Shown here piece after piece: positions 1 through 6,066 of a stretch of 6,757 nt of DNA. The notes under the pieces were generated by a model. The model did no database searches. It had not been told where the DNA came from and saw nothing but the letters and a program-made list of their open reading frames with translations. The stretch is from UBA1723 sp045641625 (lineage in GTDB: Bacteria; Bacteroidota; Bacteroidia; Bacteroidales; Paludibacteraceae). The stretch lies in assembly GCA_045641625.1 (NCBI GenBank), contig JAZUHH010000068.1:1-6757 (forward strand), written 5' to 3'. Position 1 is the stretch's first letter, and every line of letters begins with the position of its first letter. The position numbers and the translations under genes are program-made.

Positions 1-1088
1 ATGTCTCGCTTGATAGCCATCTTTATTGCACGTGCAAGAGCCTTGAATATTCCCTCTATCTTGTGGTGCTCGTTGTCGCCCTCAGCCTTGACATTCAAGT
101 TCATCTTTGCTGAGTCGCTGAAGCTCTTGAAGAAATGAAGGAACATCTCTGTCGGCATGTCTCCGACATATTCTCTCTTGAACTCTGCATCCCACACTAG
201 CCAAGGTCTTCCTCCGAAATCAAGGCAGACACTGCACAAACAGTCATCCATAGGCAACGAATAGCCGTATCTTTCAACACCTCTCTTTGAGCCAAGAGCC
301 TTGTAGATTGCTTCTCCGAGTGCAATACCTGTATCTTCTATTGTATGGTGCTCGTCAACATTCAAGTCTCCGTTGACCTTTATTGTCAAGTCAATGCCCG
401 AATGCTTGCCTATCTGCTCAAGCATGTGGTCAAAGAAACCTAGTCCAGTGCTTATTTCACACTTTCCGTTTCCGTCCAAATCCACACGTATATTGATGTC
501 AGTCTCCTTAGTCTTACGACATACAGTTGCAACACGCTCCTCGGCGAAAAGGAACTCTGCAATCTTGTTCCAGTTCTCTGCTATCAAAGCGCAATGCTCT
601 GTCAAACCCTTCTCCTCAAGAAGCTTTCTTCCAGCCTCAACCTCGGAAATAAGGATACCCTTGCATCCAAGGTTCTTGGCAAGCTGGACATCTGTGGCTC
701 TGTCTCCGATGACATAGGAATGCGACATGTCATAGTCTCCCTTCATGTAGGCGCCAAGCATACCTGTTCCGGGCTTGCGTGTCGGAAGTCCGTCCTCTGG
801 AAAAGACTTGTCTATAAGGATATCGTCAAACTCTACACCCTCGCCCTTCAACACCTCGAGCATCTTGTTCTGCACCTCGTTAAACACAGACTCTGGATAT
901 GCGTCAGTGCCAAGTCCGTCCTGGTTTGTCACCATAACAAACTCTGAGGAAAGACGCTCGCGAATGAACGCCATATTGCGAATCACGCCTGAAAGGAATG
1001 TCATCTCTGCAAGAGAATTGACCTGCTCTGTTACAGGCGGCTCTATGATTATCGTGCCGTCACGATCTATAAATAACGCTGTTTTCAT
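1..1088 (-). CDS. hisB: Bifunctional histidinol-phosphatase / imidazoleglycerol-phosphate dehydratase HisB (3' end cut by window)
   Basis: This cytosolic enzyme catalyses the sixth (IGP dehydration) and eighth (histidinol-phosphate hydrolysis) steps of histidine synthesis. I translated 362 codons from the ATG at 1088; no stop occurs before base 1, and the family usually ends about a dozen residues further on. The N-terminal HAD phosphatase domain (about residues 1-165) starts FIDRDGT with the nucleophile and acid Asp at 8 and 10, then has VTNQDG and GDRATD (128-133). The dehydratase domain (from about 184) shows FDHM (219-222) and the two metal-binding motifs DEHHTIED (His247, His248) and NEHHKIE (His341, His342). 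The zinc-binding Cys/His cluster of the E. coli phosphatase domain is absent: the equivalent loop (about 93-103) has no Cys or His. The gene lies 45 bases after a glycosyltransferase rather than after hisC. A TAnnTTTG element in that gap could give it its own promoter. Identity is secure. Confidence 0.97.
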   Translation of the reverse strand, partial: MKTALFIDRDGTIIIEPPVTEQVNSLAEMTFLSGVIRNMAFIRERLSSEFVMVTNQDGLGTDAYPESVFNEVQNKMLEVLKGEGVEFDDILIDKSFPEDGLPTRKPGTGMLGAYMKGDYDMSHSYVIGDRATDVQLAKNLGCKGILISEVEAGRKLLEEKGLTEHCALIAENWNKIAEFLFAEERVATVCRKTKETDINIRVDLDGNGKCEISTGLGFFDHMLEQIGKHSGIDLTIKVNGDLNVDEHHTIEDTGIALGEAIYKALGSKRGVERYGYSLPMDDCLCSVCLDFGGRPWLVWDAEFKREYVGDMPTEMFLHFFKSFSDSAKMNLNVKAEGDNEHHKIEGIFKALARAIKMAIKRD

Positions 1089-1110
1089 CTAAAATTATTT
1101 ATTCAGTGGG

Positions 1111-1118
1111 CAAAGATA
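1111..1118 (-). promoter_or_regulatory. Possible -7 promoter element for hisB
   Basis: On the minus strand this reads TATCTTTG, a full match to the Bacteroidota -7 consensus TAnnTTTG. It lies 22 bases upstream of the hisB ATG, in the gap after the glycosyltransferase stop. No convincing TTG is seen at the -33 distance, where the sequence is A-rich and overlaps the end of the upstream gene. It may allow hisB to be transcribed separately, but a chance match is possible. Confidence 0.3.
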
Positions 1119-1133
1119 ACACTTTTTTAGATA

Positions 1134-2228
1134 TTACTTTATCTTTAGCCCCATTATCACTTCCTCAAGCACTTTCTGCTCCTTGTTCCAGCACAGTTCC
1201 TGAGCCGCTTTCTCGAACTTTTCGTCATCAACTTTCTTTGAAAGCATTCCGTTTATCATTCCGGCAAGGTACTCCGGCGAGTGCTCTGCTATCAGCTCTC
1301 CGCTCTGGTAATTCTCCACAACTCTGCGTATTTCGGGGAAATCGGTGGCAAGGATGGGAACATGTGCGGAAATAAGGTCAAACACTCGGTTGGGCAGTGC
1401 ATAGTAGTAGCTCAACCCCTTTGCTTCAAGCAGGCAGACGCCCATATCTGCACAAAGAGTCAGGTCTCTCAGCCTTTGATAAGGTATGTGTCCAAGGAAA
1501 ATAATCCTGTCGCTTGCCTTTTTCTTCAGTTCCTCGTACAGATCACCCTCTCCCGCTATGACAAATATAGTGTCGTCGTGCACAAGGGGCATTGCATCAA
1601 TTATCCACTCTATTCCTCTTCCAACATTTACAGCTCCCTGGTAAAGGATGATCTTCTTTCCTGCAGGAATCTGAGGATAAAGGCTGTTCGCCTCCCTCTT
1701 CCCTTCATACTCCTTATAGAAAGGAATGTTGCGCACCACGCGGAAAGGAACCCTATACCTATTATAATAGTAGTCTGCTATTGACTGGCAGACTGTAATG
1801 TTTGCGTCAGCTTTCGGCAGGAACCAGTCCTCTATCTTCGTCCATACTGCCTTCACCATCTTTCGATCAGTTACCTCCGGAACTTCGGGGAACAGCTCGT
1901 GCGAATCGGACACCACCCTCTTCCCTCTCATTCTTCCCACAAGGACACAAGGCATGATGGTGTCGGTGTCGTTCGACCAGATTACATCACACTTTTCGAA
2001 AAGCAGGTGGAAAAACAATCGGACTGTGTATTCTATATAGAACAGTATGCTTTTCTTGAACCAAACCGAGAAACGGTCAGTCTCGTATTCCTTTTCATAA
2101 TGAGTCCAACTTGGTTTCTTGACGCCAAGAACCTTCACCTCATGCCCCATTTCAAACAGAGATGTGGCTACCTTATTTACTCGCTGGTCATTCTCCAAAT
2201 TGTTTGACACAGCCAATAGAATCCTCAT
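1134..2228 (-). CDS. GT4-like glycosyltransferase, GT-B fold
   Basis: A 364-residue protein of typical length for retaining GT-B glycosyltransferases, which transfer a sugar from a nucleotide-sugar donor at the inner face of the cytoplasmic membrane during surface polysaccharide or glycolipid assembly. The N-terminal Rossmann half begins MRILLAVSNNLENDQRV and contains SNDTD (85-89) and DSHELFPE (108-115), a stretch common in Bacteroidota members. The C-terminal donor-binding half has LYQGAVNVGRGIE (195-207), AGEGDL (225-230) and YYYALPNRVFDLI (274-286). In that last block, Asp284 stands where the second Glu of the classical EX7E motif usually lies; as I recall, this is a subfamily trait. No signal peptide is seen; a hydrophobic stretch near 60-77 may contact the membrane. 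The ATG at 2228 starts the protein right at its first beta strand, and there is no clear Shine-Dalgarno. Donor, acceptor and pathway cannot be told, as no other polysaccharide gene is visible. It could be cotranscribed with hisB 45 bases downstream. Confidence 0.93.
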   Translation of the reverse strand: MRILLAVSNNLENDQRVNKVATSLFEMGHEVKVLGVKKPSWTHYEKEYETDRFSVWFKKSILFYIEYTVRLFFHLLFEKCDVIWSNDTDTIMPCVLVGRMRGKRVVSDSHELFPEVPEVTDRKMVKAVWTKIEDWFLPKADANITVCQSIADYYYNRYRVPFRVVRNIPFYKEYEGKREANSLYPQIPAGKKIILYQGAVNVGRGIEWIIDAMPLVHDDTIFVIAGEGDLYEELKKKASDRIIFLGHIPYQRLRDLTLCADMGVCLLEAKGLSYYYALPNRVFDLISAHVPILATDFPEIRRVVENYQSGELIAEHSPEYLAGMINGMLSKKVDDEKFEKAAQELCWNKEQKVLEEVIMGLKIK

Positions 2229-2255
2229 CTTAAACTCTCTTTACAAATTCGTTAG

Positions 2256-2263
2256 CAAAAGTA
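2256..2263 (-). promoter_or_regulatory. Possible -7 promoter element for the glycosyltransferase gene
   Basis: The minus strand reads TACTTTTG, matching TAnnTTTG, 27 bases upstream of the glycosyltransferase ATG. A TTG-type -33 element at 19-21 bases is not seen; the nearest TTG triplets are 12 and 25 bases away. The position is right for the first gene after a long intergenic stretch, but the evidence is one short motif. Confidence 0.3.
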
Positions 2264-2325
2264 ATGATAAAATAACAATCTATAAGTACAAGGTCAAAGA
2301 AATTTACAAATTTTATAAGTGATGT

Positions 2326-2362
2326 TTTTTAACATATTTTTAACAAAAATTTTTGCTAAAAA
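2326..2362. repeat. Three TTTTTARCA half-sites forming a near-palindrome upstream of a promoter
   Basis: TTTTTAACA occurs at 2326-2334 and 2337-2345 in direct orientation, 11 bases (about one helical turn) apart. An inverted variant, TTTTTAGCA on the minus strand, lies at 2354-2362. The second and third copies form a palindrome at 2337-2362 that pairs at 12 of 13 positions (only A2343/C2356 fails). It ends two bases before the TTG of the plus-strand promoter. The layout resembles a binding site for a dimeric regulator. The AT-rich, simple composition raises the odds of a chance match. Confidence 0.45.
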
Positions 2363-2364
2363 GC

Positions 2365-2395
2365 TTGCATATTTATGTTATAAGACATAATTTTG
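2365..2395 (+). promoter_or_regulatory. Bacteroidota-type promoter driving the plus strand
   Basis: TTG at 2365-2367, exactly 20 bases, then TAATTTTG at 2388-2395. This matches the primary sigma factor consensus of Bacteroidota (TTG or TTTG at -33, TAnnTTTG at -7, spacing 19-21). It is the only place in the intergenic interval where I find both elements at the right distance. Transcription should start at about 2400-2403, running away from the glycosyltransferase gene and towards the 3' end of hsdR. Confidence 0.55.
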
Positions 2396-2399
2396 CATC

Positions 2400-2610
2400 G
2401 TCAAACGACAAAGAGGTATATAACAAAAGAAAAAATAAATAAAATAATCGTCATGGTTTGCATCAATCTTATCTGCAATTGGTTGTTCAAGAAGGTTCGC
2501 TTCTAATTATACAGCCTAGGGCAATAGAAATTTAAGGTATTAGTGTTAAGTTTGTGTGATTATCCTTTTTAGTTAGCTTCATGCTATCTAAAAAAGGATA
2601 ATTTTTGTTT
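2400..2610 (+). ncRNA. Putative small RNA of about 210 nt, family not recognised
   Basis: The unit is defined by a promoter with start near 2400 and a strong intrinsic terminator ending near 2610, with no gene on this strand that it could serve. Inside, GGTTGT (2481-2486) can pair with ACAGCC (2511-2516) through one G-U pair, enclosing AGAAG-GTTCG-CTTCT (2490-2504), so a branch with an inner five-pair hairpin is likely. A small TCGT/ACGA hairpin lies at the 5' end, followed by an A-rich, probably unstructured stretch (about 2410-2446). The length would suit a 6S-like or regulatory RNA, but I do not recognise a conserved 6S, tmRNA, RNase P or SRP signature. A 17-codon reading frame (2453-2506) lies inside, so it could instead be a short peptide mRNA. 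Boundaries are estimates; existence is inferred from the signals alone. Confidence 0.42.
2559..2610 (+). terminator. Strong rho-independent terminator on the plus strand
   Basis: ATTATCCTTTTT (2559-2570) pairs with AAAAAGGATAAT (2591-2602). The stem continues inward through AG/CT, with one bulged A (2590), and after a T/T mismatch through TAGC/GCTA to a TTCAT loop (2578-2582). TTTTTGTTTTAT follows at once, giving the U tract in the plus direction only; on the minus strand the stem is followed by CACACAAAC, so it should not terminate hsdR transcription. No plus-strand protein gene precedes it, which is the main reason for proposing a small RNA. Confidence 0.72.
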
Positions 2611-2664
2611 TATATGGTTAGTTCGATATTCTGCACTTTTCGGGATGTGCGAACTGCTAAATGC

Positions 2665-2696
2665 AAGAGAGTGGGATTTGCTTACCCCACTCTCTT
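2665..2696 (-). terminator. Hairpin terminator after hsdR (possibly bidirectional)
   Basis: AAGAGAGTGGG (2665-2675) and CCCACTCTCTT (2686-2696) form a perfect 11-bp stem with a 10-base loop, beginning 35 bases past the hsdR stop. On the minus strand the following GCATTT is only a weak U tract. On the plus strand the stem is followed by TCTGTTTC, so it may also back up the stronger terminator for rightward transcripts. A small GTTTC-AAA-GAAAC inverted repeat adjoins it at 2700-2712. Its location between converging transcripts supports a terminator role. Confidence 0.5.
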
Positions 2697-2731
2697 TCTG
2701 TTTCAAAGAAACTTAATTCTCTTTGCTCGTA

Positions 2732-5700
2732 TTATCCGGCCAAGACTGCATTATGAATCGAGTCAACATACTTGGCCAAAGGCATCATGTATTCAGCGCC
2801 GAAGTCTTCCAATCCCGAGGCGAACGGGTCTTCGTTCACTACGATTTCCTTGGTTATGTCGCCGTTTTCGCAGACGTAAGAGATTATTGATTTCAGGAAT
2901 TCCTCCTGCTCATAGTTCAGTTCTGCTACGGAAATCAGTTCGCTGAATCTCCTGACTGCCCTGTCTCGGTCAACGCCAATAATGCTGCGAATGAATATGG
3001 CTACGTTTGGCCCGCACATCTTGCCTTCGGTGAACTTGTCATAGTCTTCCTTGCTTCCGAGTTCCTTCCACATTATTCGTTCCAGCTCGACTACATCTTC
3101 GCTTGACAGCTGCTCTATGTTGGTTATCTTCTGCAATACGGGCAGGTCCCTGTTCTCTGCTAGGAAGTCAAACACTTTCTGCTTGTACGAGACTGCAGGC
3201 GTTATACCTTCGCATTCGCCCTCCTCAGTCACAACATCGTCGATATTCACCACAAACCAGCGACCTTCGTCAGTCAGGAATTTCAACAGCTCGCGAACCT
3301 CTTCACGAACTTTCTCGTACCATTTCAGGCTGGCGTTGTCCCATGCTACTTCGTTCAGCACCTCGTTCAGTATCTCCATCTTCTTCTGTACGGCGGGCAG
3401 AGTTGCCTTCTTTGTAATCAATGTCCGCGCTATTGTCTGCACAGAGTTCTTTTGTCTTTCGCATTTGGTCGTTCCGTCAATGAACGCCAGCTCTATTGTC
3501 AGCATCAGCAGGTCGAACTTCTTGGCACTCTCGTCAGCCTTGTTCTTCGGAACAAGCGGGGAAATGTCGTGCTTCAGTGAATCAACATCCTCAATGGACA
3601 GACATAGCCAAGTCTCGTCCTCGCGGAAATGACAGACTTCCTTCCACTTAGTTCTGACCGAGATATGCGTATCTGACAAAATTTCGACAGCACTGCGCAG
3701 CTGCATCTTTATGCTGTCGTGCAGGCTTCTGGCATAGGCGTCAGCCTGAAAATCCTGTGACTGCAGGTAATACGCCACCTCGGAGCGAAGTTGGAAGATT
3801 CTTTCTGTCAAAGAGAGTGACGCTTTGGCTTCCTCGCCTTCTCCTCCTTCACCGAAATAGTCAAGGTTGCCGCACCAGTCAAAGATATAGAAACATTCCT
3901 TGTCTTTGCCTGGACCGAACAGGTCTTTGCACAGGCGTGTGCCTCGGCCAACCATCTGCATAAACTTGATTTTGCTTCGGATTCGCTTGAAGAACACCAA
4001 GTTAAGAACTTCAGGCACATCAATTCCCGTGTCGAGCATATCAACCGAAACGGCTATCTGCGGCTCTTTGTTTTTGATTTCAAAATTCTCGATTAGGCTG
4101 TCTGCGTATGTTACATAGTTGTCTATCAATGCGCAGTAGTCCGGTCCGTATTGAGGGAACAGCTTGTTGAATTTCTCCACTATCATCTCTGCATGACGGT
4201 GGTTGTAGGCAAAGATTACTGTCTTGCCTATCTCCTCGCCGCTGTTTACCTTGATGCCGTTTTTCATCAAGTCCTGCAGAACCTGCGAAATTGTGTCCTC
4301 GTTAAAGATGTATTTGAAGATTTCCTCTGACTCGATGTCTCTTGTGTATTCCCCGTCAAGAGCCTTCTTCGTCTTCTCGTAATCGAACACCTTTTCCAGC
4401 TGCTTTCGCTCGTCGTCGGAAAGGTCGGCGTACTTTATTCCGTCTGTCATTATCTTCGAGCCGCGCTTCAAGCCCTTGTAGTTCACAAGGTATTTGTCGG
4501 CAACAGCTTCCTCAAGTTCGTATGCGAAGTTCGGCTCGCCCTGCTCCATCTCGAAGATCTCGTATGTGCTTCGGTCAACTTCGTCCCTAGGTGTGGCTGT
4601 CAGTCCAATCAGCAGACTGTCAAAGTAGTTGAAGATTGCTCCGTACTTTCCGAAAATACTGCGGTGAGCCTCGTCAATGATGATTAGGTCAAACCTGCCG
4701 ACACTGAAAGTCTTGGTTTCCGCGTCTATGTGGTTTATCATCGTCTGGTAGGTCGAGAATGTCAGGCGGGCGTTCAGGTCATGCTCGCTGTCGTCACTCA
4801 GCACGCAGGTGGTTGTGCTTGGCATAAGCTTTACGAAGTTCTTGTGCGCCTGCGTTACCAAAGAAGTTCGGTCGGCAAGGAACAGCACATTCTTGACCCA
4901 CTCGTTGCGAGTCAGAATGTCAACCAAAGATATTGCCACGCGAGTCTTTCCCGTTCCAGTAGCCATTACGAGCAAACCCTTTCTGTGCTTCCTGTTGAAA
5001 TGCTCGCAGACTGCCTTGACTGCCATCTTCTGATAGTCTCGGTCTGTTATGTTCTCCCTTACCTTGAAGTCGTTTATGTCGTGTCTGCCACGCTTCTGAA
5101 TCATCAGTTCCAGGTCGGCCGCAGTATGGAAGCTGTACAGCCTTCTTGGCGGATAGCCTAGCCCGTCAACTATATATGTTTCAAAGCCGTTTGTATAGTA
5201 TATTACAGGGCGGACTCCGTACTTCGCCTCGAGGCTGTCGGCATAGAGTTCCGCCTGGTGCTTGCCTGCGTCCGCTGACTTGGATGTGCGCTTGGCCTCG
5301 ACTACGGCAAGCGGTCTGCCGTTGCTGCCGAACAGCACATAGTCGGCATAGCCCGTTTTGCTTGCCGACGGCATTCCATCGACCTCAACCTCTATGCACG
5401 CCTTCAGCGGCAGGACTTGGCCCTTTTTCTCCAGAACTTCCCAACCTGCTTCCCTCAGCATCAGGTCTATGTAGCGCTTGCGTGTTTCGGCTTCCGAAAG
5501 GTCAGCCATGTCAAGCTCCATGACGGGAGTGACAGATTCGACTGCCTCCTTGTCCGCCCTTTTTACTATTTCATCTTTTTCACTTACCTTAATCTCTGCC
5601 GGAGGAGTGACATGAATTCCTGCCTTGTCGGGAATCAGAGACCTGTCGAACGGCGCGACCGACTGAACAATGCGAAGCTTCAGCAGAATTGCACCGACTA

Positions 5701-6043
5701 CGTTATATATGTTGAGCAGGCAGAAAAATGATTCTCTCCTTGTAACATTCATTGCGTGCGCTCCGAGGTTGCCAACCTTGCGGATATAGTGAACAGCCTG
5801 CAGGACTTTTGCATCGTTGATGAATGATGTAAACGACTCATCTTCCACTAGTTGGAACAGAGATGTCCTTTCCGAAATCTCTATTCCCTTCATCAGATAG
5901 AGTTCACGCACCATATATTCCAATGCACGACGGGCGTTGAACGCACTCAACTCTGGGTCGCTCACTTGGTTTTCCTCTGCCGAGGAACAATAGTGGTAAA
6001 GGTCGTCAAAACCCAATTCCTTTATGTAGTCGAAATTCCTCAT
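2732..6043 (-). CDS. hsdR: Type I restriction enzyme R subunit HsdR (nuclease and DNA translocase)
   Basis: A complete 1103-residue subunit that, with HsdM and HsdS, uses ATP to translocate unmodified DNA and cut it far from the recognition site. In order: an N-terminal DUF4145-like helical region (about 1-135); a linker; a PD-(D/E)xK endonuclease domain with Asp234 in GYADYVLF and Glu249/Lys251 in VVEAKRT; then a superfamily 2 helicase motor with ATGTGKT (361-367), DEAH (457-460), TATP (482-485), DTGIDVPE (671-678) and QMVGRGTR (696-703); then a long C-terminal region resembling the EcoEI R-subunit C-terminal domain (about 950-1100). All key catalytic residues are present, so it looks functional. 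The architecture suits the EcoAI/EcoEI (type IB) group. I chose the ATG at 6043 over an in-frame TTG two codons upstream. It starts 23 bases after the hsdS stop, with no clear Shine-Dalgarno, so it is probably cotranscribed with hsdS. Confidence 0.97.
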   Translation of the reverse strand: MRNFDYIKELGFDDLYHYCSSAEENQVSDPELSAFNARRALEYMVRELYLMKGIEISERTSLFQLVEDESFTSFINDAKVLQAVHYIRKVGNLGAHAMNVTRRESFFCLLNIYNVVGAILLKLRIVQSVAPFDRSLIPDKAGIHVTPPAEIKVSEKDEIVKRADKEAVESVTPVMELDMADLSEAETRKRYIDLMLREAGWEVLEKKGQVLPLKACIEVEVDGMPSASKTGYADYVLFGSNGRPLAVVEAKRTSKSADAGKHQAELYADSLEAKYGVRPVIYYTNGFETYIVDGLGYPPRRLYSFHTAADLELMIQKRGRHDINDFKVRENITDRDYQKMAVKAVCEHFNRKHRKGLLVMATGTGKTRVAISLVDILTRNEWVKNVLFLADRTSLVTQAHKNFVKLMPSTTTCVLSDDSEHDLNARLTFSTYQTMINHIDAETKTFSVGRFDLIIIDEAHRSIFGKYGAIFNYFDSLLIGLTATPRDEVDRSTYEIFEMEQGEPNFAYELEEAVADKYLVNYKGLKRGSKIMTDGIKYADLSDDERKQLEKVFDYEKTKKALDGEYTRDIESEEIFKYIFNEDTISQVLQDLMKNGIKVNSGEEIGKTVIFAYNHRHAEMIVEKFNKLFPQYGPDYCALIDNYVTYADSLIENFEIKNKEPQIAVSVDMLDTGIDVPEVLNLVFFKRIRSKIKFMQMVGRGTRLCKDLFGPGKDKECFYIFDWCGNLDYFGEGGEGEEAKASLSLTERIFQLRSEVAYYLQSQDFQADAYARSLHDSIKMQLRSAVEILSDTHISVRTKWKEVCHFREDETWLCLSIEDVDSLKHDISPLVPKNKADESAKKFDLLMLTIELAFIDGTTKCERQKNSVQTIARTLITKKATLPAVQKKMEILNEVLNEVAWDNASLKWYEKVREEVRELLKFLTDEGRWFVVNIDDVVTEEGECEGITPAVSYKQKVFDFLAENRDLPVLQKITNIEQLSSEDVVELERIMWKELGSKEDYDKFTEGKMCGPNVAIFIRSIIGVDRDRAVRRFSELISVAELNYEQEEFLKSIISYVCENGDITKEIVVNEDPFASGLEDFGAEYMMPLAKYVDSIHNAVLAG

Positions 6044-6066
6044 AGGCAATTATTAACTATTCATCA

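Larger units (their letters stand above)
2229..2731. other. 503-base gene-free, AT-rich interval between the restriction operon and the glycosyltransferase gene
   Basis: No credible protein gene lies here on either strand. The glycosyltransferase side is extremely AT-rich: bases 2281-2340 contain only 11 G or C (18%). Reading along the plus strand, the interval holds a -7 element for the leftward glycosyltransferase gene, an array of TTTTTARCA half-sites, a plus-strand promoter, a putative structured RNA, its terminator, a weak interrupted inverted repeat (2621-2654), and the hairpin that probably ends hsdR transcription. Except for the first and last items, these elements point to a rightward transcript not linked to any visible gene. 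Confidence 0.8.

Noticed and set aside
373..1092. Overlapping plus-strand open frames across the hisB region
   Set aside because: The minus strand carries an uninterrupted HisB with all catalytic motifs; these frames are its shadows.
1281..1784. 167-codon plus-strand open frame inside the glycosyltransferase gene
   Set aside because: It is antisense to a gene with clear GT-B motifs, and its product matches no family I recognise.
2392..2463. Direct repeats TTTGCATC (2392-2399, 2457-2464 region) and ATCGTCA (2397-2403, 2447-2453)
   Set aside because: They are 7-8 bases long and in different relative order, with no target-site or recombination context; probably chance.
2490..2504. GGTTCG-containing hairpin as a tRNA T-arm
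   Set aside because: There is no acceptor stem, anticodon arm or D-arm at the right distances; it is only a local hairpin.
2621..2654. Interrupted inverted repeat GTTC...GCAC / GTGCGAAC
   Set aside because: The left arm is broken by eight bases, each paired block is only 4 bp, and no T tract follows; too weak to call as a functional element.
2605..2946. 113-codon plus-strand open frame spanning the hsdR 3' end
   Set aside because: It begins within the terminator's T tract, crosses the hsdR terminator hairpin and runs antisense into hsdR; the Arg/Ser-rich product is not protein-like.
3051..3632. 193-codon plus-strand open frame inside hsdR
   Set aside because: It lies wholly antisense to hsdR, whose motifs fix the real frame. 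The translation is Ser-rich with no recognisable domain, as expected for a shadow frame.
6041..6049. TTG at 6047-6049 as the hsdR start
   Set aside because: An in-frame ATG two codons later (6041-6043) is the simpler start and loses no conserved sequence.
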